A stretch of DNA of 64,000 nt from Diplodia intermedia (GCA_021495925.1 JAKEKT010000018.1:310001-374000); one strand, 5' to 3'. Positions 1 through 12,007 are shown, counted from the first letter of the stretch. Made by a program: numbers and translations. The notes: generated by a model from the sequence alone, not told the origin.

Positions 1-186
1 TCCGTTTCCAATTGCGCTGCAGGACCCACGGAGCGCGTCGCCGGCGGAAGTGCAGGATTGTTCCGTCTGCCTTCATTATCCAAATAAATATGCGATGCGT
101 CCTGGTCCTATCCGTAAAGCACTGCTCTTTTGCTCTCTCAAATCGTAGATCGGCGGCGCCGTGACATTCCTCCCTTCTCCACAACC

Positions 187-1343
187 ATGGCCATGAGGTC
201 CATTCTTTCGACTTGTGCGCTGGTCGCCGCTGCTTCCGCCCACACCATTTTCCAGGAACTCTATGTCAATGGCGTGTCTCAGGGCCACACGACCGGCATT
301 CGCGTGCCCAGCTATGACGGGTGCGTCTTTCCCTTCACGCAAGTGCCGAGCATCTGCTGATGTCAACTGCCGCCAGCCCTATCACCGACGTTACCTCTGA
401 TGATGTGATCTGTAACGGCGGTGTCAACCCCCTGAACACGCCGCTGCCGACGGCTGTCATTGACGTATGTACATACATACCACTTCTTCATCTTTACCTC
501 CCTCTACCTACAACCCCAAACGCCGATCCCTTCCCCTACCGCAAGCGATGTTAGGGACACCCGGTGGCCAAGCAGCACCTTGGGTTCAGCCAAGCCATAC
601 CAAGGGTCCTCATCCTTCGCGAGAAAAGAGCGAAGCGGCGCAGACAAGAAAACAAAAAAGGAGGAGAGCAAAGGCAACAACATGAAACATACAGCGCGAT
701 TCCCCATCCGGCAGTCCAAACAGCCCATCTTCCCGCACCACAGCCGCCAAGCCCACTTCCCACACCTGCGTCACACGCAATGACTTGCATACCCTCGTAT
801 CCAGCCCTGCTGACTCGACTCCTCTAGATCCCGGCCGGCGCCTCCGTGACGGCCGAATTCCACCACACGCTCTCGGGCGCCGACTCGTCCGACTCGGACG
901 ACCCGATCAGCGCCAGCCACAAGGGCCCCGTCATGGCCTACCTCGCCAAGGTCCCCGACGCGACCGCCGAGGACGTGACGGGCCTGTCGTGGTTCAAGAT
1001 CTACGCCGACGGCCTGGACGGCTCGTCGGGCACGTGGGCGGTCGACAAGCTGATCGACAACGCCGGCAAGGTCTCCTTCACCATGCCCACCTGCATCCCC
1101 GACGGCAACTACCTGCTGCGCGTCGAGCTCATCGCCCTGCACGGCGCCAGCACCTACCCCGGCGCCCAGCTGTACATGGAGTGCGCCCAGATCAACGTCA
1201 CCGGCGGCTCCGCCTCCGAGGCCCCGTCCGGCGTCGAGTTCCCCGGCGCGTACAAGACTGACGACCCCGGTATCGTCTTCAACCTCTACTACCCCACTCC
1301 GACGTCGTACGCCATTCCTGGCCCGACGGTGCTGTCGTGCTAG
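187..1343 (+). CDS. AA9 lytic polysaccharide monooxygenase (former GH61), secreted
   Basis: Copper-dependent oxidative cleavage of cellulose or related polysaccharides outside the cell. Exons 187-320, 377-464 and 828-1343 give 245 aa. The start at 187 has a good context (ACAACCATGG). A signal peptide of about 18 residues ends at ...AAASA, exposing HTIFQELYVNG, so the mature protein begins with the His of the copper 'histidine brace'. The family blocks PITDVTSDDVICNGG, AEFHHTLSGADSSDS (second copper His) and QLYMECAQINV (axial Tyr) are intact. Length fits a single-domain AA9; there is no C-terminal CBM1, linker or GPI-like tail. Intron 2 is 363 bp, unusually long for this window. It converges on PWP2. 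Family assignment is very secure; substrate and C1/C4 regioselectivity cannot be read here. Confidence 0.95.
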
Positions 1344-1868
1344 ACGGGAGAGAGGGGCCTGCCGTGCCCTCACTCTGCGTGTTGTTAAAGTCTGGATCAC
1401 TGCCATGGTGGTGTCGTGTTGGGTGGTGGCTGAGGGTTACCTTTCTTGTGAATAGCTTTGCTGAGAGGATGGCCGAAGCTGGTCTCGGCGGAAGCAGCGT
1501 TACTCTTCTGTAGATACTTTTCCAATGATGAGAGACAAGACGTCTGCACATATCCAACTTGCATACATTACTGTGTACAACCTCGATGACGGAACATTCT
1601 TTATTTCGAGAACCATTCGAATTGTGGAACCTGATGGATGCCGTCGGTTGCGGTGATGTCCCACTCCCCACTGAGCGCCACATCTTATCCTCGCGTCGAG
1701 TATATCCGTATTCTGTCGAACAGAGCTATGACAACCAACATGCATGGTTACCCGTGCGTCGTCCACCAAAAAGCAAACTCCTTTTTTTTATAATCCCTCT
1801 TGGCCCCATCCCCTAAATTAACAAGAAACCCGTAGAAAGAAAAAGTGGAGAGCAAGGATCTAAAGGAT
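1344..1868. other. Convergent 3' intergenic region, LPMO/PWP2
   Basis: 525 bp between two convergent stop codons. It should hold both 3' UTRs. Short ORFs on both strands show no recognisable protein, and I see no repeat or RNA gene. Confidence 0.6.
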
Positions 1869-4756
1869 TCAATCGAGCCCCATCCATTCACCGCCGCTCT
1901 CACTGTCGCTTCCCTCGCCCTCCTCGAGCTCCATCTCCTCGCCGTCCTCAACGAGGCCCAGCACATCGTCGGCCCCCAGAACCCCCCTCTCCTTGCCCAC
2001 CGGCTGAGTGAGCAAGAAGTCAATGGCGTATACGTTGTCTTCCGCAAGTCGCGCGACCTCCCGCTGCACCTTCGCTACGACCTTCTGCACCGCCCGCAGC
2101 TCCGGTGCAAACTCGCCTTGCCGGTCCTTGAGCACGCGGCCATGGCTGGTAAGCAGCGCCTCGATCCAGCGAAGGTTGAACTCCAGATGCGGGCTCTCAT
2201 CCGCCTGGGCCGCGACAAAGCGCAGGAGGCGAGCAAGGTAGACCTGAGGGAGGTCCCGCACGACAAGCGCCACGTCCTGGAGAGGGGTGGCGTAGTAGAC
2301 CCGAGCGATGAGACCGCGTTCGTTCAACCGGAAAGCCATGGCTAGCGCACGCAGGTACTGGCCCTCCTTCAGCGCCGCCAGCGTCGAGTCAGGCGTCACC
2401 GTCACGTCAAGGTCGAAGGGATCGAACTGCAGTGTGTTGTCCAGGCTGTAGATCAGCAGACCTTCCGTGCTTGCGGCACAGAATGCGCGGCCCGTGGGCG
2501 CGAAGGCGACCGCAGGGACGCGCACCTCCGGACGGGTGCGCCGTGAGCTCATGTCGCCACCACGTTGCGCGCCAGGCAATGTCTTGTCTCCAGCAAGGCG
2601 ATCCTCCAGGTCGGAGGCATCGCCCGTCTCGTCGATGAGTCCTTGAGGTCCACCCTCGGTTAGGAGCTTGCTGTTGAGGAACTCCTGCGTGCCATCCAGC
2701 GATAGGTTCACGCTAACGGTGTATTTCTTCAACAAGACGCCGGACTGCACGTCGTACAAGCAAATGTACTTGCTGTTGCCGCCGGCAAGGACGCACGTGC
2801 CATCTGCGCTATAGGTGATGGTCTGGAAGGCTTTGGTGCCGGCAACGTTCGCCGCGGTCCGTCGGTCCGTCATTTTGCGACCGCCGGAGACATCGCGACG
2901 ACCGTCCAACCCGCCGACTTGGGTTGCATCGGAGACCGACCAGAAGGACAGCTGACCATCGAGAGTCGCCACCGCAACCTGCTTTGAGTCTGGACGGAAC
3001 GCCAGACTGAGGACATCGGACTGCAACTGCAGAGGCTCGCTTGTCTGGGTCCGTGCGAATATATCCCAAATACGGACACTATGATCCCAGCTGCCGCTGA
3101 CAATATTGCCACCGTTCGGGGCGAAAGCAAGACACGATACGGGCGCTTCGTGTCCGGAGAGTGTATCGAGCAGCTGTCCGGTCTGTACAGACCAAATATG
3201 GATATCCGGGTCGTCGCGCGAGCCAGCGCAAATAACCTCCCCACTGGGATCCACAGCGATGGAGGAGAAGGAGAGACGTTTCGGTGCCGTAAAGGTGCGG
3301 AAATTCCGGTAGCGGATCAGGTCCCATGCTCGCACAGAGCCGTCGAGAGAAGCTGTAAAGAGGACGTTACCACGCTTCGCAAACTCGCAAGCCGTCACGC
3401 CGCTGGTATGTTCGGTGAAGGTGACGATGCAAAAACCGGAAGCAACGTCCCAGACCTTGATCTTTCCATCGTCAGCGCAGGTGATGATTTTTTGGCCATC
3501 CGGTGAGTAGATGATGGAGTTCATCGAGTCGAAGTGGCCTTGCTGCTTGAGAATGTAGGATTCAGATTGCCATTCCCAGACGAGCAACTGGCCGAGCTTG
3601 GATGCGCCGAAAGCAAGCCATTCGCCAGTCTTGTTGATCGTGACGAAGTCAATGTCGTTTTGCGAGATGCTGTTGGAGTTAGTCTTGGAATGTAAAAGGC
3701 ATTCAAAATTCGTACCTGAGGTTTTGGATCGTTGAGAACTCAGGTAATTCGTGAATCCCAAATATACCGTTTGAGAAGCCAACAACCAGGAGATTGCTTT
3801 CTGCGTGGAACGCAGCGCAAGTAACGTGCGCGTTATTTTGCATGAAGTAATGTTTCTCGGCTATCCTCCAGCGCTCTGTATCCTCTTCCTCCTCGTCCTC
3901 GTTCAGATCGGGCTTTGGAAGGTATTGCCACTCGAAAAGCGCGCCGTCCTTACTGACCGTATACATCTGCATCTCAATCAGTGCTGCCCCGGTCCCATAG
4001 ACATGCAGTTGTACCCACCGATTCTTGGTTTTTCGAAAACCATGCTCCCACGACAGCCTGCCTGTGTCCAGACAAAGTGGTGGGGACAAAGCCGTCCTCC
4101 GGGTCCAAGCTCCATATTCTTGCCGTGAGGTCTTTCGACGCGGTAAGGAAAAATCTCGAGTCACCCGACCACTCTATGCTCTCAACGGTGTCGTAATGCC
4201 CGGTATATACTCTGTGGCGCACGAATGGCGCGAACTCCAGCTCACCGTCTACGCCGGCATCCGGGGTCGAGGGCGTATGCCACACTTCGACTTGGCGGCC
4301 GATTGCGGCAGCGAACTGACGCCCATTCGGCGCGAACACTACGGATGAGACCGGCGACCGGAACGAGAAGTGGTAAAGCGCAATGCGACGGGGTACGTTC
4401 GTGAGAATGGCGCGGCCATCTTCGTCGACGGTGAGCAGCAGGTTGCCGCGGGGGTTTAATGCGATGCGGGCAATGTTCCGGCGGTGCGCGAAAGGAAGGG
4501 TATGTGATTTGTTGCTGTAGAAATGTCAGGCCCGGCGTCATGCATGCGGCGCAGGTCGGAGGGAAGTTCGCACTTGACCAGGTCGAAGATAGAGACGCGG
4601 TTGCCCACGGGCGACAGTAGACAGGTGCCATCGGGAGTGAACACGAGGTTTCCGCGGCTGTAAACGGTGCCCAACAAGTTCGAGAACTGCGCGCGGGTCA
4701 GCTATAGCAACGTGGAGGCGTGCAGCGGCAGGACGCACCCTAAAGTCGGTCTTCAT
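1869..4756 (-). CDS. PWP2: Pwp2/Utp1, WD40 subunit of the UTP-B small-subunit processome module
   Basis: Nucleolar scaffold for 18S pre-rRNA processing. Exons on the minus strand: 4756-4739, 4686-4574, 4514-4019, 3966-3716, 3669-1869, giving 892 aa (yeast Pwp2 is about 923). Exon 1 encodes only MKTDFR. The spliced N-terminus reads FSNLLGTVYSRGNLVFTPDG, the family signature. About 14 WD40 blades follow in two propellers (for example YTGHYDTVESIEWSGDSRFF and ISQNDIDFVTINKTGEW). A C-terminal Utp12 helical domain lies at roughly 700-820 and an acidic tail rich in E, D and S ends the protein. All four introns are 46-59 bp. It is divergent from the septin gene, so the 391 bp between the starts probably serve both. 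Assignment is very secure. Confidence 0.96.
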
Positions 4757-5147
4757 GGCGGCATGGACTTATCGATTACAGGCGGGAAACTTTTTGGTGT
4801 CGCAGCTCTCAGAGGACTTGGCGCACAGGCATTGGCGGTCCGAGCGCGCGTGCTAGCGTGGCCCAACGCGCTTTCCCCCAGGGTCTCTCGCTCGCCGAAG
4901 GGGAACCTCGACTTAGGGGCTCCCACCACGCTCTCCACTGCCTTCCAGCGCCTGACGCCCCATTGACGCCCGCCCTTCCTTCAACTTCGTCCGCTCGCTC
5001 CACCAACGTCCGCGCCCAGCTTGGTCTCGGTCACCACATTGTGAGCTTCGTCTCCTCAGGGGCTACGTCGCGCTTCCGCTCACGCTCGCTCCAGCTCCAC
5101 ACTTTCCTACCACCACAGCACAAGGCAACGCGCCTCACCACCTGGAA
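4757..5147. promoter_or_regulatory. Shared divergent promoter region, PWP2/septin
   Basis: 391 bp between two divergent start codons, GC-rich with CCACC and CT-rich stretches close to the septin start. No TATA box is obvious. It is called a bidirectional promoter from gene layout only. Confidence 0.5.
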
Positions 5148-6571
5148 ATGGCGGAATCTGCGTCCCCGATTGGCATTGCCAATGTGAGTTGGCTCCCCGA
5201 TCCGTATGCGCCGAACGTCTACTGACCCAGTCCCTAGCTTCCTAACCAACGGTAAATAGCTACTTGCTTCTCCTTGCTGCCGCGATCGCGCGACCTAACA
5301 TCATCGCAGACACAAGATCGTTGCCAAGCGCGGTGCCGCCTTCACTATTATGGTACGCCTCCGTCGCAAGCACGCGGTAGGGTCAGGGATTGACGTGGTG
5401 TGATAGGTTGCTGGCGAGTCCGGTTTGGGAAAGACGACCTTTATCAACACCCTCTTCTCCACCACGATCAAGAACTATGCCGATCACAAGCGCCGCCACC
5501 AGAAGCAAGTCGACAAGACGGTTGAGATCGAAATCACCAAGGCCGAGCTTGAGGAGAAGTTCTTCAAGGGTCAGTATAGGGGACCCCTCGTCGATGAAAT
5601 GCGCGCATTCGCTGACATGCTCCACAGTCCGTCTGACGGTTATTGACACACCCGGCTTCGGTGACTATGTCAACAACCGCGACTCGTGGCAGCCCATCAT
5701 CGAGTTCCTCGACGACCAGCATGAGTCGTACATGCTCCAGGAGCAGCAGCCCAAGCGTACCGAGAAGATCGATCTGCGTGTCCACTCCTGCCTGTACTTC
5801 ATCCGCCCTACCGGCCACACTCTGAAGCCTCTGGACATTGAGGTTATGAAGCGTCTCTGCACTCGCGTCAACCTCATCCCCGTTGTTGCCAAGGCCGACA
5901 CTCTCAGCCCCGCTGATCTGTCCAAGTTCAAGGCTAAGGTACAGCTTGCCTGCTGATTTCTAAAGATGCATCTCGCTAACGGGAGACGACAGATCCGCTC
6001 GGTCATCGAGGCCCAGGGCATCAAGATCTACCAGCCCCCGCTCGAGGAGGACGACGAGGCTGGCCTTCAGCACGCCCGCAGCCTGATTGCTGCTATGCCC
6101 TTCTCCGTCATCGGCTCTGAGAAGGACGTCCAGACCACCGACGGCCGCACTGTCAAGGGCCGCCAATACGCCTGGGGTGTTGCTGAGGTCGAGAACGAGG
6201 AGCACTGCGACTTCAAGAAGCTCCGCGCCATCCTTATCCGCACGCACATGCTGGACTTGATCCACACGACCGAGGAAAACCACTACGAAGCCTACAGGGC
6301 ACAGCAGATGGAGACGCGGAAGTTTGGCGAGGCTCGGCCCAGGAAGCTGGACAACCCCAAGTTCAAGGAGGAGGAAGAGGCACTCCGCAAGCGCTTCACG
6401 GAGCAGGTCAAGGTGGAGGAGCAGCGTTTCCGCCAATGGGAGCAGAAGCTCATCTCGGAGCGCGACCGCCTCAACAAGGACCTGGAGCAGAGCCACGCCG
6501 TCATCAAGCAGCTCGAGGCAGAGGTCGAGACACTGCAGGGCAGCGTTACGCGCTCCCACGGCCGTCGTTAG
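5148..6571 (+). CDS. aspC: Septin of the Cdc12/AspC group
   Basis: Filament-forming GTPase of septa, hyphal branches and conidiophores. Exons 5148-5183, 5238-5251, 5310-5352, 5407-5569, 5628-5938 and 5993-6571 give 381 aa. Exon 2 is only 14 nt (LPNQ plus part of R). Visible motifs are the P-loop GESGLGKT (about 34-41), DTPGFGD, AKAD, the septin-unique segment with WGVAEVEN, and a C-terminal coiled coil from about 320 on (KFKEEEEALRKRFTEQ, EEQRFRQWEQ). The start IGIANLPNQRHKIV, the DDQHESYMLQEQQP block and the QWEQ coiled coil match yeast Cdc12 better than Cdc3, Cdc10 or Cdc11, hence AspC. Septin identity is certain; the paralogue call is from remembered sequence comparison. Confidence 0.93.
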
Positions 6572-7002
6572 GCCACTTTCGCACTGTGCACCCGATTTTT
6601 CCTTTCTTCTGATACCTCTCATTTGCAGTCTTCAGTACGTTTGTAATGGCGCTCAGCGAGCTTCAGTCCAAGGTTGATTGAAGCTTTGCGACTTAGCGGC
6701 TGAACCTTTTTCTTGTGCAGCGCGGCGGCGGGAGAGGATTCCGTTTTGGCGCGGGAACCGTTGCGTAGTTGGGAGTTTTCAAGCTGGGAGAGACGCCTAA
6801 AATCTGGGGAAGCATCGGTTAATTTTGCATCTTCCACTTCTCCCTCCATTGTAGATTAATGAACTTTTGCGTTGCCCTTGAGCTGGAACCTGCGTGATGT
6901 GAGCAATTTCGATACTGATTTGGATGCCAAGGCCGTGCGCAATGGCATCCAAGCTCCTCCGACATCACCGACGCTCCGCAACTACATTACCTACGACATG
7001 TC
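6572..7002. other. Intergenic, septin 3' end to Morg1-like start
   Basis: 431 bp holding the septin 3' UTR and the promoter of the next gene. A 76-codon minus-strand ORF lies inside and is listed separately as doubtful. Confidence 0.5.
6619..6849 (-). CDS. Doubtful 76-codon ORF, no recognised family
   Basis: An ATG-to-stop ORF on the minus strand between the septin stop and the Morg1-like start. The product would be basic and rich in K, R, E, S and L, without a signal peptide, membrane segment or cysteine motif. Its composition looks a little more protein-like than most random ORFs here, but it lies where the septin 3' UTR is expected and I recognise no homologue. It may well be chance. Confidence 0.15.
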   Translation of the reverse strand: MEGEVEDAKLTDASPDFRRLSQLENSQLRNGSRAKTESSPAAALHKKKVQPLSRKASINLGLKLAERHYKRTEDCK

Positions 7003-8488
7003 ATGACGGCACAATTCCCAACCCGGCAGATTGCCAGGCTCTCCGGCCACAACGGTAATTCTTTGCGCTGCCTTTCCCGGCCCTTGGCCCAGAATCTTAC
7101 TAGGAACGAGCTCTAACCCGCGGCAGGACCTGTCCATGCCGTGACGTACAGCGCCGGCATTGGCCAATATGTACGTCCGCGCCACCTACCACACGCGCAA
7201 AATCCATAGAAGAACCTCCCGCATCCCCCCTCGCTCTCGATAATCGAAGTTCTTTTTTCTTTTTCTTTTTTCCCCGCCGCCGCGAAAGGACGGAAGGGGG
7301 GGACCTAACGACGACAACAACAGATCCTCACGGGCTGCGCCGACCGCTCGATCCGGCTGTTCAACCCGGGCCGCAGCGGGGGGCTGCTGGTGCAAGAATA
7401 CGAGGCGCACGGCCACGAGGTGCTGGACATGGCCGTCGCGGACGACAACGCGCGGCTCGCCAGCGTGGGCGGCGACAAGCAGGTCTTCCTGTGGGACGTG
7501 GCGACGGCGGCGACGCTGCGCCGGTTCAGCGGGCACGCGGGGAAGTGCAACGCCGTCGCCTTCGCGGCCGAGGGGGACGTGTTGGTCAGTGGTGAGTCCT
7601 TTTTTTGGGGGGTGGGGGTTTCCTTTCCTCGGGTCGGGATTGTGGCGGAGTGGAGTGGAGCGGAGGGTGGAGGGATGGTATGTGGTGGGATGTGGGGGCG
7701 GGTGCGGAGGATGCTCTGTTGCCGGGATGTGGGCGTGTGGGGATTTGTGTGTGTGTGTGTGGATGGGCTAACCGTGGCGTTATGCTTGTGTAGGGAGCTT
7801 CGATGCCACGCTCAAGTTGTGGGATCTCAAGAGCCAGTCGCACAAGCCGCTCATGACGCTATCGGAAGCTAAGGATAGCATCTCGTCGATCTGCGTCTGG
7901 GGCCACGAGATCTTCGCTGGCTGCGTGGACGGAAGGCTCAGGACCTACGATATCCGGATGGGGCAAGTGTTTGTGGACGTGCTTGGACGTGAGTACAAGG
8001 ACGGAGGGGGATTGTCTGCTAGTCTGAGAGGGTGGCTGACTGATCCGAGACAGATCCGGTCACATCTGTCACTTCTACTAGAGATGCCGACTCGATCCTA
8101 ACCAGTACGCTCGACTCGACGATACGTTTGATGGATAGGTCGAACGGGAGACTGCTGCAGTCCTACAAAGCACCTGAGGTAGAGCTCCATCACCCCGTAT
8201 TTTCCCAATCATTCACCGCATGCTAACATATCGCTATAGTACGTGAACACTGAGTACCGCATCCGCTCCACTCTCGGCCTCAAAGATACCGTTGCTATCG
8301 CTGGGAGTGAGGATGGTAGTATTCTCGCATGGGACGTTGTTTCGGGCACTGTTCAGCATCGGCTTCAGCACGGAGAGTCCAAGGGCACCTCCAAGAAAGA
8401 CGTCGTCAGCGCTGTGGCTTTCTGTCCAAGAAGAAACGAGTTCGCCAGCGCCGGTGGTGATGGGAACGTAGTAGTCTGGGGAGTATAG
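7003..8488 (+). CDS. Morg1/WDR83-like seven-bladed WD40 protein
   Basis: Exons 7003-7054, 7127-7170, 7324-7591, 7794-7988, 8054-8178 and 8240-8488 give 310 aa, about the size of Morg1 (WDR83). An ATG at 6998 is followed at once by TGA, so 7003 is taken as the start. The protein begins FPTRQIARLSGHNGPVHAV and is almost only WD40 blades (GCADRSIRLFNP, VGGDKQVFLWDV, GSFDATLKLWDL, VDGRLRTYDIRMG, TLDSTIRLMDRS, AGSEDGSILAWDV, AGGDGNVVVWGV). In animals Morg1 scaffolds MAPK signalling and also associates with spliceosomes; either role here is inference. Introns 2 and 3 (153 and 202 bp) are long for the gene, and intron 3 carries a GT microsatellite. Family call is firm. Confidence 0.9.
7747..7761. 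repeat. GT dinucleotide microsatellite in the third intron of the Morg1-like gene
   Basis: About seven GT units inside intron 7592-7793. Likely neutral and variable in length. Confidence 0.8.
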
Positions 8489-10973
8489 GTGGGGTCTCGT
8501 CGACGCGGAGCTGGAAAGGCTGATAGATATCGACGGCGGCAAGGCGTAATGCCTTTGCGACAACGTTAAAGAGGTATGGTAGAGGGTGGGCGAGAAGATA
8601 CTGTGTCCCATAAAGGCCTAAGGATTTAATATGATGTTTTCAAGATACGCGGTACTTGCACGTGAGTTTTCAGGAGATCCATGATCCTGGTATGCCATGT
8701 GTGTTCCGGTGCCTTGCATATCCATACGTTCTTTTTTGAACGGCGCTTGACTCGGGACGCGGATCACTCAGGGGCCTCTCGAAAACTATCGATTGATAGT
8801 GCCTTTCGTTCTTCTCCTGTGTGGATACGTTTGAGGAGTCTGGACCACTGGTTGAAGTGTATTTTCTAACCAGTCTGCATGGGTGGCCAGGCCAACAGGG
8901 ATGAAATCACGATAAAATGAGAGGATGGAATAAGAAACATTAGAGAAACGCCTACTGGCTCACCGCAAGCTCAAGTAGAGTTGTTCGGACCATGCGCACG
9001 AGAACGGCTAAAGCCGAGCGATTGTAGGTGCAAATGAGAGTGATGGACTTCTCAGCTTGCATAGCGTCAAGGGGACAGGTCGGGATGATAGTTTAGTCGC
9101 TTTGCAGCTGTTGATCCACCCGCATGCGTGGGCGACTTCAAGCACCATGCACGCACAGCACAAGGGCTAGGAGTTGGCCGTTTGAACGATAAGCTCCGCC
9201 TCTCTCTCTCTTCTTGCAACGTACGCAAAAATCTTTTCCCAGCGCAAGGGCCTACGCTCCTAAGATAGAGTCATCTTTGGGCGGGCTGACGTTCTCGAGC
9301 GTGGCTTTGAGCGATATCCACTACCGCGTGGCAACATGGCGTGCGCTATGGCCAGCTGTCACACCTACTGGGTGCTGGCGCCGCGAGACAGGGGTCCAGT
9401 GGCCCAATAGGAGAAAAGGCATTTCAAAGAAGGCTGAAAGAAAGGAGGGGTCTGCAGCCGGCGCACGGAACGGCACGGGATGCGTGAGCGAATGGAGTCG
9501 AGGAACGGCAGCTGTTGCGGAGAAAAGTGGTGAGAGATTTCGGGAAGACCAGGTGCTTTGGGCAACCGTTGAATGCCATGGGGCAACTGTTGAATGCCAT
9601 GGAGCAACTGCAAGAGAGCTGTTTCGTTTCGGGTCGTCCCTCGGCTTCGTCTCGACTTGACGTTTTGCTTCTCCCACTTGTTTCCTTTGGTCGCGTGCTG
9701 CTGCGTATCGGCGCACCATAATCTGACGAGGATCCGCCTTCCGTCTTTGACTATCGTGTCCCTAGTGACCATGCCTCACTTCCCTAAGATTTGCCGCGTG
9801 GCAGGCGCAGATGCACGCAGCCGCCCTCGCTAATTTGCAGTCGGCAGGCTGGCTCAGGCGTGGGGACGACGCGCCTCCTGATCTGTCGTCATTCCACGGA
9901 TCCTCATGTAGCCTGCACATCAGGGACGGCCGCGGCGTCACTCTGCAGCATCTGCGACCTGGGCAACGCGCAAGCGCAGGGCCAGGCCTGGTAGGGCAGG
10001 CGCTACACGCGCCTGTGCTCGGGGCAGATCGGGGACTTTTTTGGCAGTGGCAGCGTGCAGCCAGATGTCGCCATGCCACAGTAGCGCCGGAAGAAGCACC
10101 GGCGGCGCGCTGCCCTGCTGCTTGGCTGCGATGGCGGGGAGGGACAGGCAACGGCATCTGGGCCGGGTGTGAGGCATGGGAGGCGGGAATGGTGTGCTGC
10201 CATGTGACGGCGGGGCAGGAACGGCGGGCTGCAACGGGCAGGCGGGGCGGGTCGAGGGAAAAGCATTCGACCGGCGAGCCCACAAGCCCAATAGCAGGCA
10301 TTGATGGGCAGGCGCTCCCGGGAAGAGGGCGGCCGTGTCGCCTGATAGCCAGCCCACACTCACGCATGGCCCGGGCGGCTCGGCGCAGGGGCGGCTCTAC
10401 TCGCAGGGCTCAGCGCGCAGCTCCAAGCCGCCGGGAATGCTCTTCTGGTCGTGCATGAAGCTCATATATCACTTCTCCACGCCCCCCGGGCAGCTTCTTC
10501 CTTGGAAAGAGTACCTTCCGCTTCACACCAGCCGCCTGTTCCTGAGCCCAGCACCCTGAATTCCCACGCTCTAAAACCACCCGACTATTCTGTATTGCGG
10601 CCCGTCTCGGCTTTAGCGCCGGCATTCGTCAGTCACCAGCTCAGCCCTGTTCCGGTCTGGCATCATAGTCACCTCTGGTAAGTCCCTGTTGCCTGTAAGA
10701 CCCAGACCTCACGCCAAACCTGTCCACAAGCCTGCGTGACTCTCTACAAAATGGCGCAAGTCCCGCCACCTCTCTATTTCTATCTTCCACCCAGCATTTT
10801 TCTCTCCTTTCCACACAGCTCCATCAGCATTTTGCGCGGTGCACACCATTTACACTATACCGAAGCACCCCGCACTAACATTCTACGCCTTCCCAAAGCC
10901 AACGAGCACCTTGAGATCCACTCAGCTTCGCTTCTTATACGGTCTTGAGCAAGCCTTGCCCAACCCATCCACC
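8489..10973. other. 2.5 kb region without a recognisable gene
   Basis: Holds the 3' end of the Morg1-like gene, a 21-bp tandem repeat near 9.6 kb and a GC-rich block at 9.8-10.45 kb with long overlapping ORFs on both strands that look like composition artefacts. The stretch 10.45-10.97 kb is CT-rich and probably promoter and 5' UTR of the 70-aa protein gene. Confidence 0.5.
9562..9610. repeat. 21-bp tandem repeat, about 2.3 copies
   Basis: A unit beginning GCAAC(C/T)GTTGAATGCCATG starts at 9562 and 9583, with a third partial copy from 9604. The copies differ at two positions. Each contains the palindrome CCATGG. No gene overlaps it convincingly. Confidence 0.85.
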
Positions 10974-11359
10974 ATGTCCGCCTTCAGCCACGCCGCTCGC
11001 CGTTACTCTTCGAGCGCCTTCGCGCCGCGCTACTCGCGCATGCAGCTTCTCGTTGCTCACAGCGCCATCACCGCTGGCGTCGTGCTGCCTTTCGTGCACC
11101 CTTACCTCCAAACCCGTCAAGCAAAGCGCGATGGCACCTACATGACCAAGTAAGTCCTGCAGCCTGTCTGTTCTCTTGCTCTCCTTTTCGCCGCCTCGAC
11201 AGCTGCATTGCATATCCCATGCAACCACTGCACCAGTAGAACGTCTACGCGGGCGTGTTGAACAAGTCAGGGGAGCTCCACTCGGTCATTGTACACAGGA
11301 CTAACGGAGCACCGTCCGCTAGGCCGCCGATCCCATTCACGCCGAGCCCCAAGTTCTAG
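10974..11359 (+). CDS. Small mitochondrial-type protein, 70 aa, function unknown
   Basis: Exons 10974-11149 and 11323-11359 join to 70 aa. The start lies in a good context (CCACCATGTCC). The N-terminus (SAFSHAARRYSSSAFAPRYS) is rich in Ala, Arg and Ser with no acid, as in mitochondrial presequences. One hydrophobic segment, about residues 24-42 (LLVAHSAITAGVVLPFVH), could span a membrane. The C-terminus after the splice is KPPIPFTPSPKF. This plan of presequence, one membrane helix and short Pro-rich tail is typical of accessory subunits of respiratory complexes, but I cannot name the subunit. The 173-bp intron has several AG sites; 11322 was chosen because it keeps frame and ends soon after at a stop. 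Confidence 0.65.
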
Positions 11360-12007
11360 AAGGAAACTGTCTGCCGATCAGGGAGCTACCATGATCGGCT
11401 TTCGTGTTTTCTTCCTTTGCCGGCAAGCGCTGAACACGCAGCGTTTGCGCGGTTCATCGGCGTAGGGACTTAGGGTGACTTTCGACTGAGGAATCGGGAG
11501 GGGCCAAGGGCTGGCGAAGCCCTCCCGTTGGAGCATCGTATTGGCGTTTGGCGGCAATATACCAGGATTTCATTTTGGACTCAACAGCCACTCTTTTAGT
11601 TCTGAGCGGCTTGCTTCTCCCCTGGGAGACTTGCATGTTTCGACACCATAGCGGAATGAACAATTTTAATTTTGAAGTTTGTACACGATTGAGCGGTGAT
11701 TGAGATACAGATCCGACCAATTACAACCCTTGAGACCATTCGAACATGACTGCCTCATATAGAAGCTTTGAGAAGCTAAATGCTTCTTTATAACCAGCAA
11801 CCGACTTAAGCGTTCAACTGGCTGCCCCAGTCCAAGGCTCCCGGAGACATGCCTACATTTATGCAGCCAGCCCACCTTTCAGCTACACCCAATCAACTCC
11901 CCAGACTTCGGTCCACATTTAGTCTCTCCACTGCCCCTCGTTTTTCGCATTTAACTCCGTGGTTCCCCATCATCGATTCCTTTCATATCCCATCAGCGAT
12001 CATTCCT
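11360..12007. other. Convergent intergenic region without a recognisable gene
   Basis: 648 bp between convergent stops, relatively AT-rich against its surroundings. No repeat, RNA gene or protein could be recognised. Confidence 0.5.

Noticed and set aside
771..1406. 211-codon minus-strand ORF across the LPMO third exon
   Set aside because: Shadow of the LPMO exon; repetitive G/A/V/R translation without motif.
9762..10458. Overlapping ORFs of 201 and 215 codons on opposite strands
   Set aside because: High GC leaves many frames open; translations are rich in A, R, G and S with no motif, and both strands cannot sensibly be coding.
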